NCBI GenBank assembly: GCA_963971535.1
Contig: OZ020588.1
Location: forward strand, 123,109,943 to 123,173,942
Length of the DNA: 64,000 bases
Reading direction: 5' to 3'
Origin: Notolepis coatsorum
Taxonomy: Eukaryota > Chordata > Actinopteri > Aulopiformes > Paralepididae
Part shown: positions 33,546 to 44,933 of the stretch, one piece after another
Numbering within the stretch: the stretch's first letter is position 1
Layout: each line of letters starts with the position of its first letter
The notes under the pieces: model-generated
What the model was told of the DNA's origin: nothing
The model's database searches: none
The model's input: only the letters and a program-made list of their open reading frames with translations
Position numbers and translations under genes: made by a program

Positions 33546-34171
33546 GTTTGATTACATTTGTAATCTATATTTAATGAATAAGTTATTTGTCATGTGAAGC
33601 TTACATTCGATTATGAGGAAACTGTGTATAATATATTTTTTTATTGATCCTGTCTCCACCCCTAGCCTCATCTGAGCAGTCTGTCTCCACGCTAGCCTCA
33701 TCTGAGTGGTCCCAACCATCATCACTGGATTCGTCAGGGGCCCAACCATCATCCCTGGATTTGTCAGACTCGCAGGATACTGTCATCATTTCAGAGGACC
33801 CTTCCAGAAAACGCCAGAGGCTTGATACAGAAGCTAAGCAAGTAAGAGTTGACACACATGTAATATGTATGTATCACCCTGTGATTCACAACTCAGAAAT
33901 GCATGTTTATCATATTTTTACTGTCAATGTTATGCCCCCATATTTTCCATTGTACTGGTCGCGCGCCTGTAAGAATATTGTAGCTCACTTGAGATTGGAT
34001 GGATCTCTCAAATTATCATCTCCATGAGTCAGAAGCATGCTAGACAGACCTCAGATAGTGTTCAAATTGATATTAAGGATACTTATCCTTTACCTTAACT
34101 TTGAATTGCAGTCTATACAGTATATTCCTAACACTGAATTGTTTTTTGTGCTTGTGCTTTTGTGCTTCAAG

Positions 34172-35432
34172 TTAGTGGAATCCATTCTTTCTGGGAAATC
34201 TGGTGGAGAACGCATAATGAATGAATACAATCGAACCAAGTCCTTGCACGATGACAACAGAAGGAAAATGGTGAACCTATTGGCAGCTGACTTGACAGAG
34301 AAGAATGGGTAATTAGCTCCTTGTTTTTAGTTTGTTCTCAATCTAGCTTTCAGATGAATTTGAAATTGAAATTAAATCCAGGGAATATGACTGAGAAATA
34401 CATTCTTCTTTAATCTTCCAGTACTTCACCACCCAGACATCTGAAAGAAAAGTATGCCAGAGGAATCGTGACCTTATTCCCCTACCTCAGTGACCCACAC
34501 TCTAAGAAGGGCTATGTGAGTTGCACACAGTAATGGTTGTGGCAATGTTGATACATTTTTAATCCTACCAGAGCATGCTGTTTTTCACTTTTAAATGTGA
34601 AGTGTCTGTTTTTGTTATCCTTTCACCCTCCAAGGAGCATTATTATGATTGCGAGAGTGGCAGTGGGTACTTGGCCTGTAGGATTAAAACTATTCAGAGA
34701 ACCGCTGCTAAAGACAAACGATCATCATTTGGAGGTAACACTAATAATTCATATCTTGAGTACAACAAGTTGATTAACAAAACAAGCAGCATTATTGATT
34801 ACTGTATAAACCTGTACCTGCAGAACTCCATCAATCAGGCCTTGGTTGATTATTTTTTTGTGTATTCTTTCCCCCATATTCTGTAGAATCCTGTGGAGAA
34901 CCAACTCGTGGAGGAGGACCAACTGCCAGACAAGATTCCCATGTTGTTGCAGAGACTGCCCTGAGCGAAGAGGAGTGCAAGGAAGCGATCTCACTAATGA
35001 AACATTCAGCTGATGAGGACACAGTGAAGAACAAGATGAAACTGACATTTGACTATATGGACAACAAGGTCCTCGACCCCCAGCAGACAAGCAGCATACT
35101 GTCTGACTTTCCACGTTTCCAAGACGTCAAGGGCTTGGTAATTATCTGCCATTATTTTGACCATTTTGTGACACTTGAATGATAGACGGTAGATGTATTG
35201 TACCTCAACTAGCACCCACTAACTTTGGTTGGCTGTGAAATCCTGAAATTGTCCCCCAATCCCCCCTCTCCAGGTTGAACAGGATTTCGTTCTGATGTTT
35301 GGAGAGGGTGTATCAGGCAAGCTTCTGGAAAGGTGGCCGACCACATACATGAAAAAGATCATCCAACAATGCAGACGGCTTCCATCGACCAGTGAGCTTC
35401 AAGAGCTCCTGCTGACAGCTGATCCTCATGAG
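34172..35432 (+). pseudogene. SAMD3-like core exons (five blocks)
   Basis: Exons 34172-34308, 34422-34515, 34635-34734, 34887-35137 and 35274-35432 join in compatible phases and contain no stops. They give about 210 residues of the conserved central domain (LVESILSGKSGGERIMN to ELQELLLTADPHE). The introns are short (100-150 bp), typical of fish. The last block is cut at 35433 by an hAT terminus, and its donor site is not visible. Codon integrity suggests that inactivation is recent. Confidence 0.8.
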
Positions 35433-36395
35433 CAGTGATTCCCAACTGGGGTCTGCGGACCCCCTGGGGGTCCGCCAGGGGGCGCAGGGGGTCCGCCAGA
35501 CCACAGATGATTTGAGTTATTTTTTTTAATGATTTTTTTTCTTTCAGAGAAATATTTAATTCGCATACAGAAGCATGAATAGTCTCTCCACTACAATAAA
35601 AAATAAAGATAAATAAATAAACATCTAGACATGATTTTTGAACATTAACAGTAGGCTACCGGGTAGCCGCTAAAACGCGAATCAGTTGACTGTATCACTT
35701 TCCGTAGCTAGCCTAGCACGCTAGTTAATTTTCTCTGCTCATCTGCAGTCAGCCGCCAGAGGCGAAAATGTGTGACAAACGAAAAGGAGATGACGGCAGC
35801 TCATCTGCAAAAAAAGTTAGGACCTACAGCAATCGCGAAAATTACATCACCATGGGCTTCACTGAGGGACCAGACAAATGACCTGAGTGTGTGATTTGTG
35901 GAGAAAAGTTGGCAAACTCGAGCCTGAAGCCCAGCAAGCTGAAGAGACATCAGGCGTCTAAGCACCCAGAAACCGTTGGGAAGGATCCAGACTTTTTTCG
36001 GAGGAAAGAACAGTCTCTCAATGCAAACAAGCCTGTTGATGTTAGAGTAGCGTGGAGCAGGGCTGGCAGTGATTTACAGAAGGCTACCGAAGCCTCCTTT
36101 GAGTGTTCGCTTTTAATTGCAAAAGCAAAGAAACCGCACAATATTGGCGAGCAGCTCATCAAACCAGCCTGCATCAAAATGGTTTAGAAACTGTGCGGCC
36201 CACAGGTGGCGGATAAACTAAAATCAGTACCACTCTCGAACAATGTAGTGAAAGACCGAATTGATAAGATGTCAAGTGATTGCGAGCAGCAGCTGTCAGA
36301 AAAGCTTAGAAAGGGTCCATTTGCCATACAACTTGATGAAACTACAACTGTCGCAGACGAGGCTACAGTAAGCTGCTTTTGAGCATACCATTCTT
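35433..36395 (+). mobile_element. hAT transposon, right-truncated, with BED-finger transposase
   Basis: Left terminus CAGTGATTCCCAACTGGGG, typical of hAT. No matching right terminus or 8-bp duplication is found downstream, so the right half is deleted. Encodes the pseudogene at 35768-36379. Confidence 0.8.
35768..36379 (+). pseudogene. ZBED/SCAND3-like hAT transposase, N-terminal half, two stops
   Basis: ATG at 35768 (MCDKRKGDDGSSSAKK). The BED-type finger CVICGEKL...KLKRHQASKH has an in-frame TGA just before it (near 35879). The frame continues to TAG at 36187 and beyond it to GPFAIQLDETTTVADEA, which contains the first catalytic aspartate of the hAT RNase-H fold. It ends by truncation near 36379. 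The family has contributed domesticated ZBED/SCAND3-type host genes, but this copy is dead. Confidence 0.85.
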
Positions 36396-36446
36396 GTTGT
36401 TTTTCACTCATGAACTTCTGTGAAAAATGTACGAGGACATTTTGTA

Positions 36447-36520
36447 TTATCAACCAGTCAAAGGTTATCTTCCCATTCACTTGAATGAGTGCATCCAAGC
36501 GTTTGACTGGTACTGTATAT
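36447..36520. repeat. Tc1/mariner-type inverted repeat fragment
   Basis: ACCAGTCAAA...TTTGACTGGT ends around about 70 bp (CATTCACTTGAATGAGTGCA inside) resemble a minimal Tc1-like foldback remnant. Confidence 0.55.
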
Positions 36521-36967
36521 TCATATTTTGAGTGGCAGAGCTTCTTGTGATGAACTGCTGTTTTTTCTCTTATTTTGTAAAAATACTGCTGACATTGCAG
36601 ATGGACTGAATTTTGTTTATGGTCTACTCTACATAATTCAAGTGTCTTAACATCCAACTTGTATTGTTACAGGTTGGGACAGTGACCTCTCATCAATTCT
36701 ACTGTTGTTGCACCTGATTACACCCTCTGCTCAGGGTCGGAAGAGACCAGGGAAGGTGTCGGCGTCCAACGCAGAGAAGCATCTTGTGATCTTCAAGAAG
36801 GATGGTATTTTCTCCTAATGTATGTACGAATTTATGATTATAATGCTACAATCATGTAATTCTAATTGTTTCTCCATGTGTGTTTGTCTTCTCAGACTGG
36901 AACAAGCATTCAAGAGCATCTTGATGCCATCACTACCAGTGATGGGAATAACGGCATTATAAATAAC

Positions 36968-37671
36968 TGAGGATTGGTCCGATTCCGCACGCTTCAAGGT
37001 ACCAATTACCTTCGCGCACCTGAAGTGAGTTCTAATCAGCTCGGTGGAGCCCTTATATACTCTGGTGTTCCTAACGTTCTGTGTCGGGTCGTTTTGGATT
37101 ACCACTGGCTGCTGCTTGTTTCCTCCCGTGTTGTACCTCGTCTGTTTTTCTCCAGGACGTCTATGGAAGTCGCCGCTGTTGCTTTTCTCTGCCATCCGTT
37201 GGATCTCTGCCTCATAGACCGCTTTGCGCAATTGCGCCTTGGTGAGTTTTGGATCGTACTTTTTTTGGATACTCTGTTTTTCTCGCATTTTCCTGGACTC
37301 GGGACCTTTCTGTTTTTGTGTGTTTGGGTAACACTGAAGAGGAGCCGCTTGTTGTTGTTACTGACTCAGCTAAACAATTCTGGACTGCATTGTAATCCGT
37401 TCGCTCGTCTTGTTGACATTATCTCTCTCTCTGTTTTCCCGAGTGGATCGTCAAGTAGCTGCAGAGCCGCAGAGTCAGAGGCGCAACGCCACAGTGCCGT
37501 CTCTGCTCTGAAGACGAGCTGCAGAGCCGCAGACAACTCTGCCAAGAACATTTTCTCCCCTTGTGCTTTTTGTTGTTTTCGCGTTTTGTAAATAAATACG
37601 CCCTGGTTTTTTGGCTAACTCTGAACTACCTGTCTGTGCCGTGCTGTTGGGGTTGGTATCATACCTTAACA
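36968..37671 (+). repeat. Left LTR of the chromovirus
   Basis: Begins TGAGGATTGG (the right copy reads TGTGAGG, so two bases may have been lost here) and ends CTTAACA. TATATA at 37054-37059 and AATAAA at 37591-37596. Confidence 0.92.
37054..37092 (+). promoter_or_regulatory. LTR core promoter and 5' end of R with self-priming decamer
   Basis: TATATA (37054-37059) predicts transcription start about 29 bases on, at GTCGGGTCGT (37083-37092). That decamer is the exact complement of ACGACCCGAC at 37674-37683, just inside the LTR. The right LTR has the same decamer at 42901-42910. Confidence 0.65.
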
Positions 37672-37673
37672 TT

Positions 37674-37683
37674 ACGACCCGAC
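37674..37683 (+). promoter_or_regulatory. Predicted self-primer binding site of the chromovirus
   Basis: ACGACCCGAC lies two bases after the left LTR and one base before the gag ATG (37685). It pairs perfectly with the predicted RNA 5' end rather than with a tRNA I recognise, as in Tf1/sushi elements. Confidence 0.6.
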
Positions 37684-37684
37684 C

Positions 37685-38524
37685 ATGTCGACCCCAGCCG
37701 ACACAGACAGAGTTAGGGCAGCGTTGGCGGTCCAGATCGAGTTGACCAACGACCACACCCAACAGTTAGGTGCGGCTGCGGCTGCTGTGCAGGACCTCCG
37801 GGCCCAGGTCCAGCCTATTCAGGAGTCTCTTAACACTCTGGCCACCCAGCAGACAACCCAGGGTAATCAGCAGGCTGATATTCTGCACCAGCTACAGGCT
37901 CTCAGTGTAGCATTTAACACCCTGCTTTTAACCCCACCTGTCCCAGGAGTCCCAGCCAGATCACCACCTGCAGCCACGACAGACCCCGCACCTCCCGACC
38001 TCGCACCTCGGGAGCCCCGTCTCTCTGAACCACGTTTGTTCGACGGTAACTTCGAGAATTGTGCCACATTCATCATGCAATGTGAGTTGGTTTTCCTTCA
38101 TCAACCCAGCCGATTTACGTCAGAGGGAGCCCGAGTAGCTTACATGACTAACCTGCTCACAGGCCGAGCAGCACAGTGGGTTACTGCTTCCTGGTCTATG
38201 AGGGCTGATTTTTGTTTCTCCTACCCAGACTTCGTGGCAGAGCTCCGAAGGGTTTTCCACCACCCAGCTCGTGGCCAGGACCCAGGAGCTCGGTTGGGCA
38301 CCTTCCGGCAGGGCAGTGGCAGTGTCACTGACTACGCGCCGGAGTTCAGACTGGCCGCAACCGAGAGCGGTTGGAACGATCGGGCGATTCATCTCACCTT
38401 CCTGAGGGGGCTCAACGACGCTGTAAGTGAACCAACTCGCGACCCGAGAGGAGCCCGATTCTCTCGAGGGCCTAATCAGCCTCACTATTCGCATCGACGG
38501 ACGCCTCCGGGAGAGAAGGCGTGA
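37685..38524 (+). CDS. gag: Chromovirus Gag (frameshifted near its end)
   Basis: 280 codons starting directly after the primer site (MSTPADTDRVRAALAVQ). N-terminal coiled-coil to residue 70, a proline-rich linker, then the capsid domain with LFDGNFENCATFIMQCE, ARVAYMTNLLTGRAAQWV and ARLGTFRQGSGSVTDYAPEF. These are sushi-family signatures related to the domesticated mammalian RTL/PEG10 genes. After about residue 245 the true continuation lies in the next frame at 38427-38807, which carries the zinc knuckle CLYCGRDGHRISNC. So a one-base shift breaks this copy. Confidence 0.85.
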   Translation: MSTPADTDRVRAALAVQIELTNDHTQQLGAAAAAVQDLRAQVQPIQESLNTLATQQTTQGNQQADILHQLQALSVAFNTLLLTPPVPGVPARSPPAATTDPAPPDLAPREPRLSEPRLFDGNFENCATFIMQCELVFLHQPSRFTSEGARVAYMTNLLTGRAAQWVTASWSMRADFCFSYPDFVAELRRVFHHPARGQDPGARLGTFRQGSGSVTDYAPEFRLAATESGWNDRAIHLTFLRGLNDAVSEPTRDPRGARFSRGPNQPHYSHRRTPPGEKA

Positions 38525-38713
38525 GAGAGCCCGACTGGGTCCCCCAGACGTTCCCCAGACCCCCCGTACTCGTGACAGTACTGCTGTCCATCCTGCCCCC
38601 TCCGCGACTGGTGGTCCTTTCCCCTCCCGGTCTGTGACCGAGGAGAAACCCATGCAGCTGGGACGCACACACCTTAGCCAGGCTGAACGGGAGTCCAGGC
38701 TCAGGTCCGGCCT

Positions 38714-39591
38714 TTGCCTCTACTGCGGCCGGGATGGACACCGTATCTCCAATTGCCCTACCCGGCCAAAAGACCAGGCTCGCCGGGACCCCGGGAGATC
38801 CTGGTGAGCCGTTTTTCCTGTTCCCACACCCGTGCACCACCTAACCGTCTGACGAGCGTCACCCTAGCCTGGGCGGACCAACGGGCGACAGTGGAGGCAC
38901 TCATTGACTCGGGTGCTGATGAGAGTTTCCTGGACGTTGAGTTTGCCACCCAGGACAACATTTCACTTGAGTACCTCGAGAGGCCCTTGGAGGTTTTCGC
39001 GCTGGATCAGCACCGCCTGGCTGACATCACTCAACGCACCTGTCCTGTCCTCCTCACCATTGCTGGTAACCACGTTGAGAGTATCCAGTTTTTTAGCCCC
39101 GGAGTTCCCCTTGTGTGCCGCCCCCGGACCTCTCAACTATTCCCCCCGAGTACCACGACCTCAGGGAGGTTTTCAGCAAGTCCCGGGCTCTGGCCCTTCC
39201 GCCTCACCGGCCTTACGACTGTGTCATCGACCTCCGCTCAGGGGCCCCCCTTCCCGGCAGCCGCCTCTACAGTCTGACCGTCCCTGAGAAGGCAGCGATG
39301 GAGAAGTACATCTCTGAGTCCTTGGCAGCAGGCCTCATTCGGCCCTCTTCCTCCCCGGTGGCGGCCGGTTTCTTTTTTGTTGGGAAGAAGGATGGAGACC
39401 TTCGACCCTGCATTGACTATCGCCAACTCAACGAGATCACCATTAAGAACAAGTATCCTCTTCCTCTCATGAACTCCACCTTCGAGCCCCTCACACAGGC
39501 TACCGTCTTCACCAAACTGGACCTCCGGAGTGCCTACCAGCTGGTCCGTATCCGAGAGGGCGATGAATGGAAGACCGCCTTCAAGACTCAA
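38714..39591 (+). pseudogene. Chromovirus protease and first part of reverse transcriptase
   Basis: The 38714 frame encodes the aspartic protease (ALIDSGADESFLD). The 39115 frame encodes [40 protein letters not shown] and [15 protein letters not shown]. The frames shift near 39150. The RT is cut at 39591, after EWKTAFKT, by a LINE insertion. Confidence 0.88.
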
Positions 39592-40378
39592 GTTCAAGTT
39601 CAAGTTCAAGTTTCTTTTATTGCCACACGGCCAGGCCGGTGGAATTTGAGCACGGTGCAGGTGGTAGCTGCGACAATACATCACATGGAACACAACATAA
39701 CATCAACATCAACATAACATAACATACATAACATAACAGCAGGGGGTGAAATTAGGATGAGTTGGAGTTGAGTAATTGTATGGCCTTGGGGAAGAAACTG
39801 TTGTTGAACCTAACCGTGCGACTACCTTGTGACCTAAACCTTCTACCAGAGGGGAGGAGTTGGAAGAGGTGATGAGCTGTGTGCAGGGGGTCATTGATGA
39901 TTTTGTGTGCGCGTGTGATGGTGTGATGTTTGTGTATGGAGTCCAGGGTGGGGAGTGTGCAGTTAATGATTTTGGATGCCCTAATGATGATCCTGTCTAG
40001 TCTGTGTAGTGTGTGTTTGGGTGTGTTGCCTTACCAAACAGTGATGGAGAGTGAAATGATGTTTTGTATGATGGCTGTGTAAAATTGAATCATTAACGTC
40101 TTTTTAACCTTGTACTTCCTGAGTTGTCTTAAGTGAAATAATATTTGGTTGGCTGTTTTAAGTAAATGAGTGGTGTGATGATCCCAGTTGAGTTTGTTGC
40201 TGATGTGTGTTCCTAAGTATTTAAATGTGTCTGTGGCTGAAATGGGTTGGTTATTGATGAGCATGGGTGTTTTGGTGGGTGTGATTTTGCGAAAGTCAAT
40301 AATGAGTTCCACGGTCTTGCTTTCATTGAGTATCAGGTTATGTTCTTTGCACCATGTGAGTGTCCGCTTCACCTCCAG
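39592..40378 (-). mobile_element. L2-type LINE, 5'-truncated, in chromovirus pol
   Basis: On the minus strand it encodes the RT C-terminus ([49 protein letters not shown]). It ends at 39592 in repeated ACTTGA units, the short-repeat 3' tail typical of L2/CR1 LINEs. The chromovirus reading frame resumes exactly after it. Confidence 0.85.
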
Positions 40379-42291
40379 GGGTCATTACGAGTACCTGGTG
40401 ATGCCGTTCGGCCTCACCAACGCTCCGGCGGTATTCCAGGCGCTCATGAACAACGCCCTCCATGACATGCTCGAGGAGTTTGTGGTGGTATACCTGGACG
40501 ACATCCTCATCTTCTCCAAGACCCTCGAGGAACACGTCCAGCATGTCCGCCGTGTGCTGGAGCCCCTCCTCCACAATCGGCTCTTCGTTAAGGCAGAGAA
40601 GTGCCGTTTCCACTCCGACTCCGTCGATTACCTTGGCTTCATCGTGGAGAGCGGCCTGACCCGAGCGGACCCTCGCAAGATCCGGGCCGTGGAGGAGTGG
40701 CCGGAACCCACCTCTCGGAAGGAGCTACAGAGCTTCCTCGGGTTCGCAAACTTCTACCGGAGATTCATCCGGAACTACAGCCAGGTGGCGGAACCACTTA
40801 CCAGGCTGACCTCTCCCTCCCTGCCGTTTGACTGGTCTCCAGCGGCCTGCGCTGCATTCCGTTCCCTCAAGAAGAGGTTCACCACCGCCCCGGTCTTGCT
40901 CCACCCAGACCCCAAGAGGCAGTTCATTGTGGAGGTGGATGCCTCGGATACTCGACTAGGGGCTATCTTGTCTCAGCGGTCGGCGACGGACCAGAAGGTC
41001 CATCCGTACGCTTTCTACTCACGTCGTTTCCTTCCTGCCGAGAGGAACTATGACATTGGCAACCGGGAGCTGCTGGCGGTAGTGGCTGCCTTGGAGGAGT
41101 GGCGTCATTGGCTGGAGGGGGCCGAGGAACCGTTCACCATTTGGACGGACCATAAGAACTTGACGTACATCCGTGCATCCAAGCGCCTCAACGGCCGGCA
41201 GGCAAGGTGGGCCAGCTTCCTCAGTCGGTTCGACTTCTCGCTGACCTTTCGCCCTGGGTCCCGCAACACGAAGGCCGACTCTCTGTCCCGGTTACACTCC
41301 AAGGGGGCTCCAACCACTGAGGATCCGACTCCCCTCCTCCCAGAGGCCAGGGTGGTGGGAGTGGTCACCTTGGGCATCGAAACCGTGGTCAGGCGTGCCC
41401 TACGTTTCCATCCCGCTCCCAGCAACGTACCCGTTCGTCGCCTCTTCGTCCCCGACTCAGTCCGGTCCCGGGTTCTCCAATGGGGCCATACCAGCCGGTT
41501 TGCCTGCCACCCCGGCGTTCATCGCACTTTCTCCTTCCTGGCTCGTCGATTCTGGTGGCCCACCATGAGGAACGACGTCAAGGAGTTTGTTCTGGCCTAC
41601 ACGGTCTGCGCCCGCAGCAAGGCCTCCCACCAGGCACCCTCCGGGCTATTACAGCCCATTTACACTTCCCATTCCGAGCCGCCCTTGGTCCCATGTGGCG
41701 TTGGACTTCGTCACGGGTCTTCCATCGTCCCAGGGAAACACGTGCCTTCTGACTGTGGTGGATCGGTTCAGCAAGGGGGTTCACCTCGTGGCCCTTCCAA
41801 AGCTTCCCTCAGCTTCCGAGACAGCGGACCTCCTGACAAGCCACGTGTTCCGCCTCCATGGTTTCCCCCAGGACGTCGTCTCGGACCGGGGTCCCCAGTT
41901 CACTTCCCAGGTATGGCGGGCCTTTTGCAAGGGATTGGGGGCAACTGTCAGTCTTTCGTCTGGTTATCATCCCCAGACCAACGGACAAACAGAGAGGATG
42001 AACCAGAGCGTGGAGTCTGCTCTCCGTTGTGTTGCCGCCGAGAGACCCGCTTCCTGGAGCCGGTTCCTTCCCTGGGTCGAGTACGCCATCAACTCCCTGC
42101 TCAGTTCCGCCACCAGCCTCTCGCCATTCGAGGTATCCCTGGGCTACCAACCTCCTCTTTTCCCTGCACAGGAGTCGGAGGTGGCAGTTCCCTCCGTGCA
42201 GGATCATCTCGACCGGTGTCGTCAGGTCTGGGAGATCACCGGGACTGCGCTGCTCCGGTCATCAGAGCGCGCCAGTCATGGAGCTGACTGA
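40379..42291 (+). pseudogene. Chromovirus RT (second part), RNase H and integrase
   Basis: Resumes [20 protein letters not shown], then the catalytic [11 protein letters not shown], RNase H ([27 protein letters not shown]) and the integrase zinc region ([16 protein letters not shown]; the second cysteine pair reads YTVCARSK, so one expected cysteine is altered). A frameshift near 41660 moves the integrase core to the third frame ([35 protein letters not shown] present). It ends at 42291 with another shift. Confidence 0.88.
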
Positions 42292-42336
42292 TGCCGGATC
42301 GCTGCACCGACGTACCACCCTGGGCAGAGGGTCTGG

Positions 42337-42785
42337 TTGTCCGCCAAGGATCTTCCGCTTCGATCCTCGGCCAAGAAGCTTAACCCCCGGTTCGTCGGCC
42401 CTTTTGAGATCCAGAAGGTGCTCAGTCCCGCGGCGGTGAGTCTTAAGCTTCCTGCGTCCATGCGCATTCACCCCGTTTTCCATGTGTCCCGGGTTAAACC
42501 TGTCTCTCTCAGTCCCCTGATGCCTCCTGCTCCAGATCCGCTTCCTCCCGAGATGGTGGACGGACACCCCCAGTGGAAGGTCCGTCAGCTCATGGACATC
42601 CGACGGCGGGGACGGGGGTTCCAGTACCTGGTGGACTGGGAGGGATACGGTCCGGAGGAACGGAGCTGGGTCTCCCGCCAGCTCATCATGGACCCCGCCC
42701 TGATCGCCGACTTCCATCGGTCCCATCCGGGGAAGCCGAGGCCGGGCAGTTCGCCGGGTGGCTCCCGTGGAGGGGGGGGGTACTG
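42337..42785 (+). pseudogene. Chromovirus integrase tail and chromodomain
   Basis: Integrase C-terminus ([30 protein letters not shown]) followed by a chromodomain ([18 protein letters not shown]). In related elements this domain steers integration to modified histones. The frame runs into the right LTR through a G8 purine tract (near 42772-42780). Confidence 0.85.
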
Positions 42786-43497
42786 TGAGGATTGGTCCGA
42801 TTCCGCACGCTTCAAGGTACCAATTACCTTCGCGCACCTGAAGTGAGTTCTAATCAGCACGGTGGAGCCCTTATATACTCTGGTGTTCCTAACGTTCTGT
42901 GTCGGGTCGTTTTGGATTACCACTGGCTGCTGCTTGTTTCCTCCCGTGTTGTACCTTGTCTGTTTTTCTCCAGGACGTCTATGGAAGTCGCCGCTGTTGC
43001 TTTTCTCTGCCATCCATTGGATCTCTGCCTCATAGACCGCTTTGCGCAATTGCGCCTTGGTGAGTTTTGGAACGTACTTTTTTTGGATACTCTGTTTTTC
43101 TCGCATTTTCCTGGACTCGGGACCTTTCTGTTTTTGTGTGTTTGGGTAACACTGAAGAGGAGCCGCTTGTTGTTGTTACTGACTCAGCTAAACAATTCTG
43201 GACTGCATTGTATTCCGTTCGCTCGTCTTGTTGACATTATCTCTCTCTCTGTTTTCCCGAGTGGATCGTCAAGTAGCTGCAGAGCCGCAGAGTCAGAGGC
43301 GCAACGCCACAGTGCCGTCTCTGCTCTGAAGACGAGCTGCAAAGCCGCAGACAACTCTGCCAAGAACATTTTCTCCCCTTGTGCTTTTTGTTGTTTTCGC
43401 TCATTTCTGTTTTGTAAATAAATACGCCCTGGTTTTTTGGCTAACTCTGAACTACCTGTCTGTGCCGTGCTGTTGGGGTTGGTATCAAACCATAACA
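42786..43497 (+). repeat. Right LTR of the chromovirus
   Basis: 712 bp, near-identical to 36968-37671, followed by the target-site copy ATAAC. Confidence 0.92.
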
Positions 43498-44129
43498 ATA
43501 ACGGCGTTACTAACGGCGTTCGTTTTTTCAGTAACGAGTAATCTAACGGATTACTCTTCCAATCTTAATAACGCTGTTACCGTTACTGCCAAAAAATGCG
43601 GCGCGTTACTATGATTGAAGCCGTTTTTTTCATCTGACATATCTCTGCGCAGAGAGGCAATACTGTTCTTCCTTGGTTAGTGGGCAGTGCGCGATTGGCT
43701 GAGGTTGAGTCAAATGTCATGGTAAGCCAATCAGAGGTAGAGGTGGGCGGGTGTTCGAAAGCATCCAGAGTCTGACACACAGCAACAACACAAGCAAGAC
43801 TCAGTCAATGACAGACTGGGTTCCGCAGGTCCGTGTACATTTTGATAGTTTGTTTGGCTAGCCCAAATAATCCAAAACGAATCCAACAAACAACACAAGC
43901 GGGCAGTCAACGAGTCCATGAGAGTTTTTTGTTCACTCTTGTGTTAGTTGTGTTGCAGCGCAGGGCACTACAGTAGTGGTAGTGCTGCACTTCCTGGTTT
44001 AATAGCACAGTCTTCAGATGATCAGAGATATATATATATATATATATATCTGTATGTCATGCATGTTTTAAATGTCATGATTCGATTAGTTTAGATTATT
44101 AGATTAGATTATTATATCTGTATGTTTTG

Positions 44130-44217
44130 TATGTCATAAATGTCATTATGAATTGAAAATGGGGGACCCTGATGTAAACAAGATGAAAGTCTTTCTCTGG
44201 TCTGCATCCCCTTACGG
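44130..44217 (+). repeat. LINE 3' fragment inside the hAT element
   Basis: GGGGGACCCTGATGTAAACA...CTGCATCCCCTTA matches the LINE 3' end at 57985-58070. Confidence 0.75.
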
Positions 44218-44821
44218 GCAATGCATATCAAAAGTTCCAAAACATCTATTGTGTTTGTATTTGTATGATCCACTATATAAACATAGTAATTATAATATCT
44301 ATATACATGGCATTTGATTGAAGTCTCACTTTGTCCCACATCAACATTAAAATAGTTTAGATGTGTGTGTTTATGTAAAAAAATTACTTGAAAGTAACGC
44401 AATAGTTACTTTCTGAAGTAACTAGTTACTTTTATAATTTGTAACTGAGAAAGTAATTTAGTAACTTTTTGGAAGAAGTAACTAGTAACTGTAACTAGTT
44501 ACTTTTTAAAAGTAACTTGCCCAACACAACACAGATCAATACCAGCAATCAACCCTATCTCCTGGTTGTTGGAGTGAAGAAGAATGCGATCCACCAGTTC
44601 TACATCATTCTTGACAAGAAGGCCATACCTTGCAAGTCAATCTCTTTTCTTGGTGCTTTAGATGAACTCTTTAAGGCACATTATGTGTTTGGCACAGCAT
44701 ACAACACCATGCTGCGCAACATGTACACGTTCCTCCAGACCACTGTGTACAGTATTGATGTTGGGAAAGTCAAGGAGAGTCCTCGTGTTGCTGAAGTTAG
44801 GGCGAGGTTGCTTCATTAGTG

Positions 44822-44899
44822 CAGGGGTTCCCAAACTTTTCAGGCCGGGACCCAGAAAATAAGGCGTCAGAGAGCCGCGGCCCAATGCACATCGTCAGG

Positions 44900-44933
<34 letters not shown>

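Larger units (their letters stand above)
36968..43497 (+). mobile_element. Gypsy chromovirus (sushi-ichi-like) LTR retrotransposon
   Basis: LTRs of 704 and 712 bp. Perfect 5-bp target-site duplication ATAAC (36963-36967 and 43498-43502). Gag, protease, RT, RNase H, integrase and a C-terminal chromodomain are in the usual order. An L2-type LINE fragment interrupts the RT (39592-40378), and there are frameshifts near 38500, 39150, 41660 and 42290. The LTRs differ mainly by one ten-base indel near 43401 and scattered substitutions. It sits inside an hAT element and is therefore younger than it. Confidence 0.93.
36937..44528. mobile_element. hAT non-autonomous element enclosing a chromovirus
   Basis: Left end CAGTGATGGGAATAACGG. 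The right end has alternating AGTAACTAGTTACTTT words and finishes TTGCCCAACAC, a hallmark of a common fish hAT family. The right part, 43498-44528, follows the inserted LTR element. The target is the last exon of SAMD3-like copy 2. I do not see a clean 8-bp duplication. A LINE 3' fragment lies at 44130-44217. Confidence 0.8.
32465..44819 (+). pseudogene. SAMD3-like (sterile alpha motif domain-containing 3-like) gene, copy 2, broken
   Basis: Ten exon-like blocks with AG/GT borders: 33112-33206, 33406-33545, 33666-33841, 34172-34308, 34422-34515, 34635-34734, 34887-35137, 35274-35432, 36673-36804, and 36896-36936 with 44529-44819. They encode a protein I recall from fish as SAMD3-like: KSGGERIMNEYNRTKSL, KYARGIVTLFPYLSDP, EHYYDCESGSGYLACRIKT, LLERWPTTYMKKII, SSILLLLHLITPSAQGRKRP, and a tail ending EVRARLLH and TAG. 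Defects: a 1-bp loss in 33406-33545 relative to copy 1; an hAT at the 35432 exon edge; an apparent phase mismatch between 36804 and 36896; an hAT plus chromovirus inside the last exon. The N-terminal SAM domain is not seen. Confidence 0.75.
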
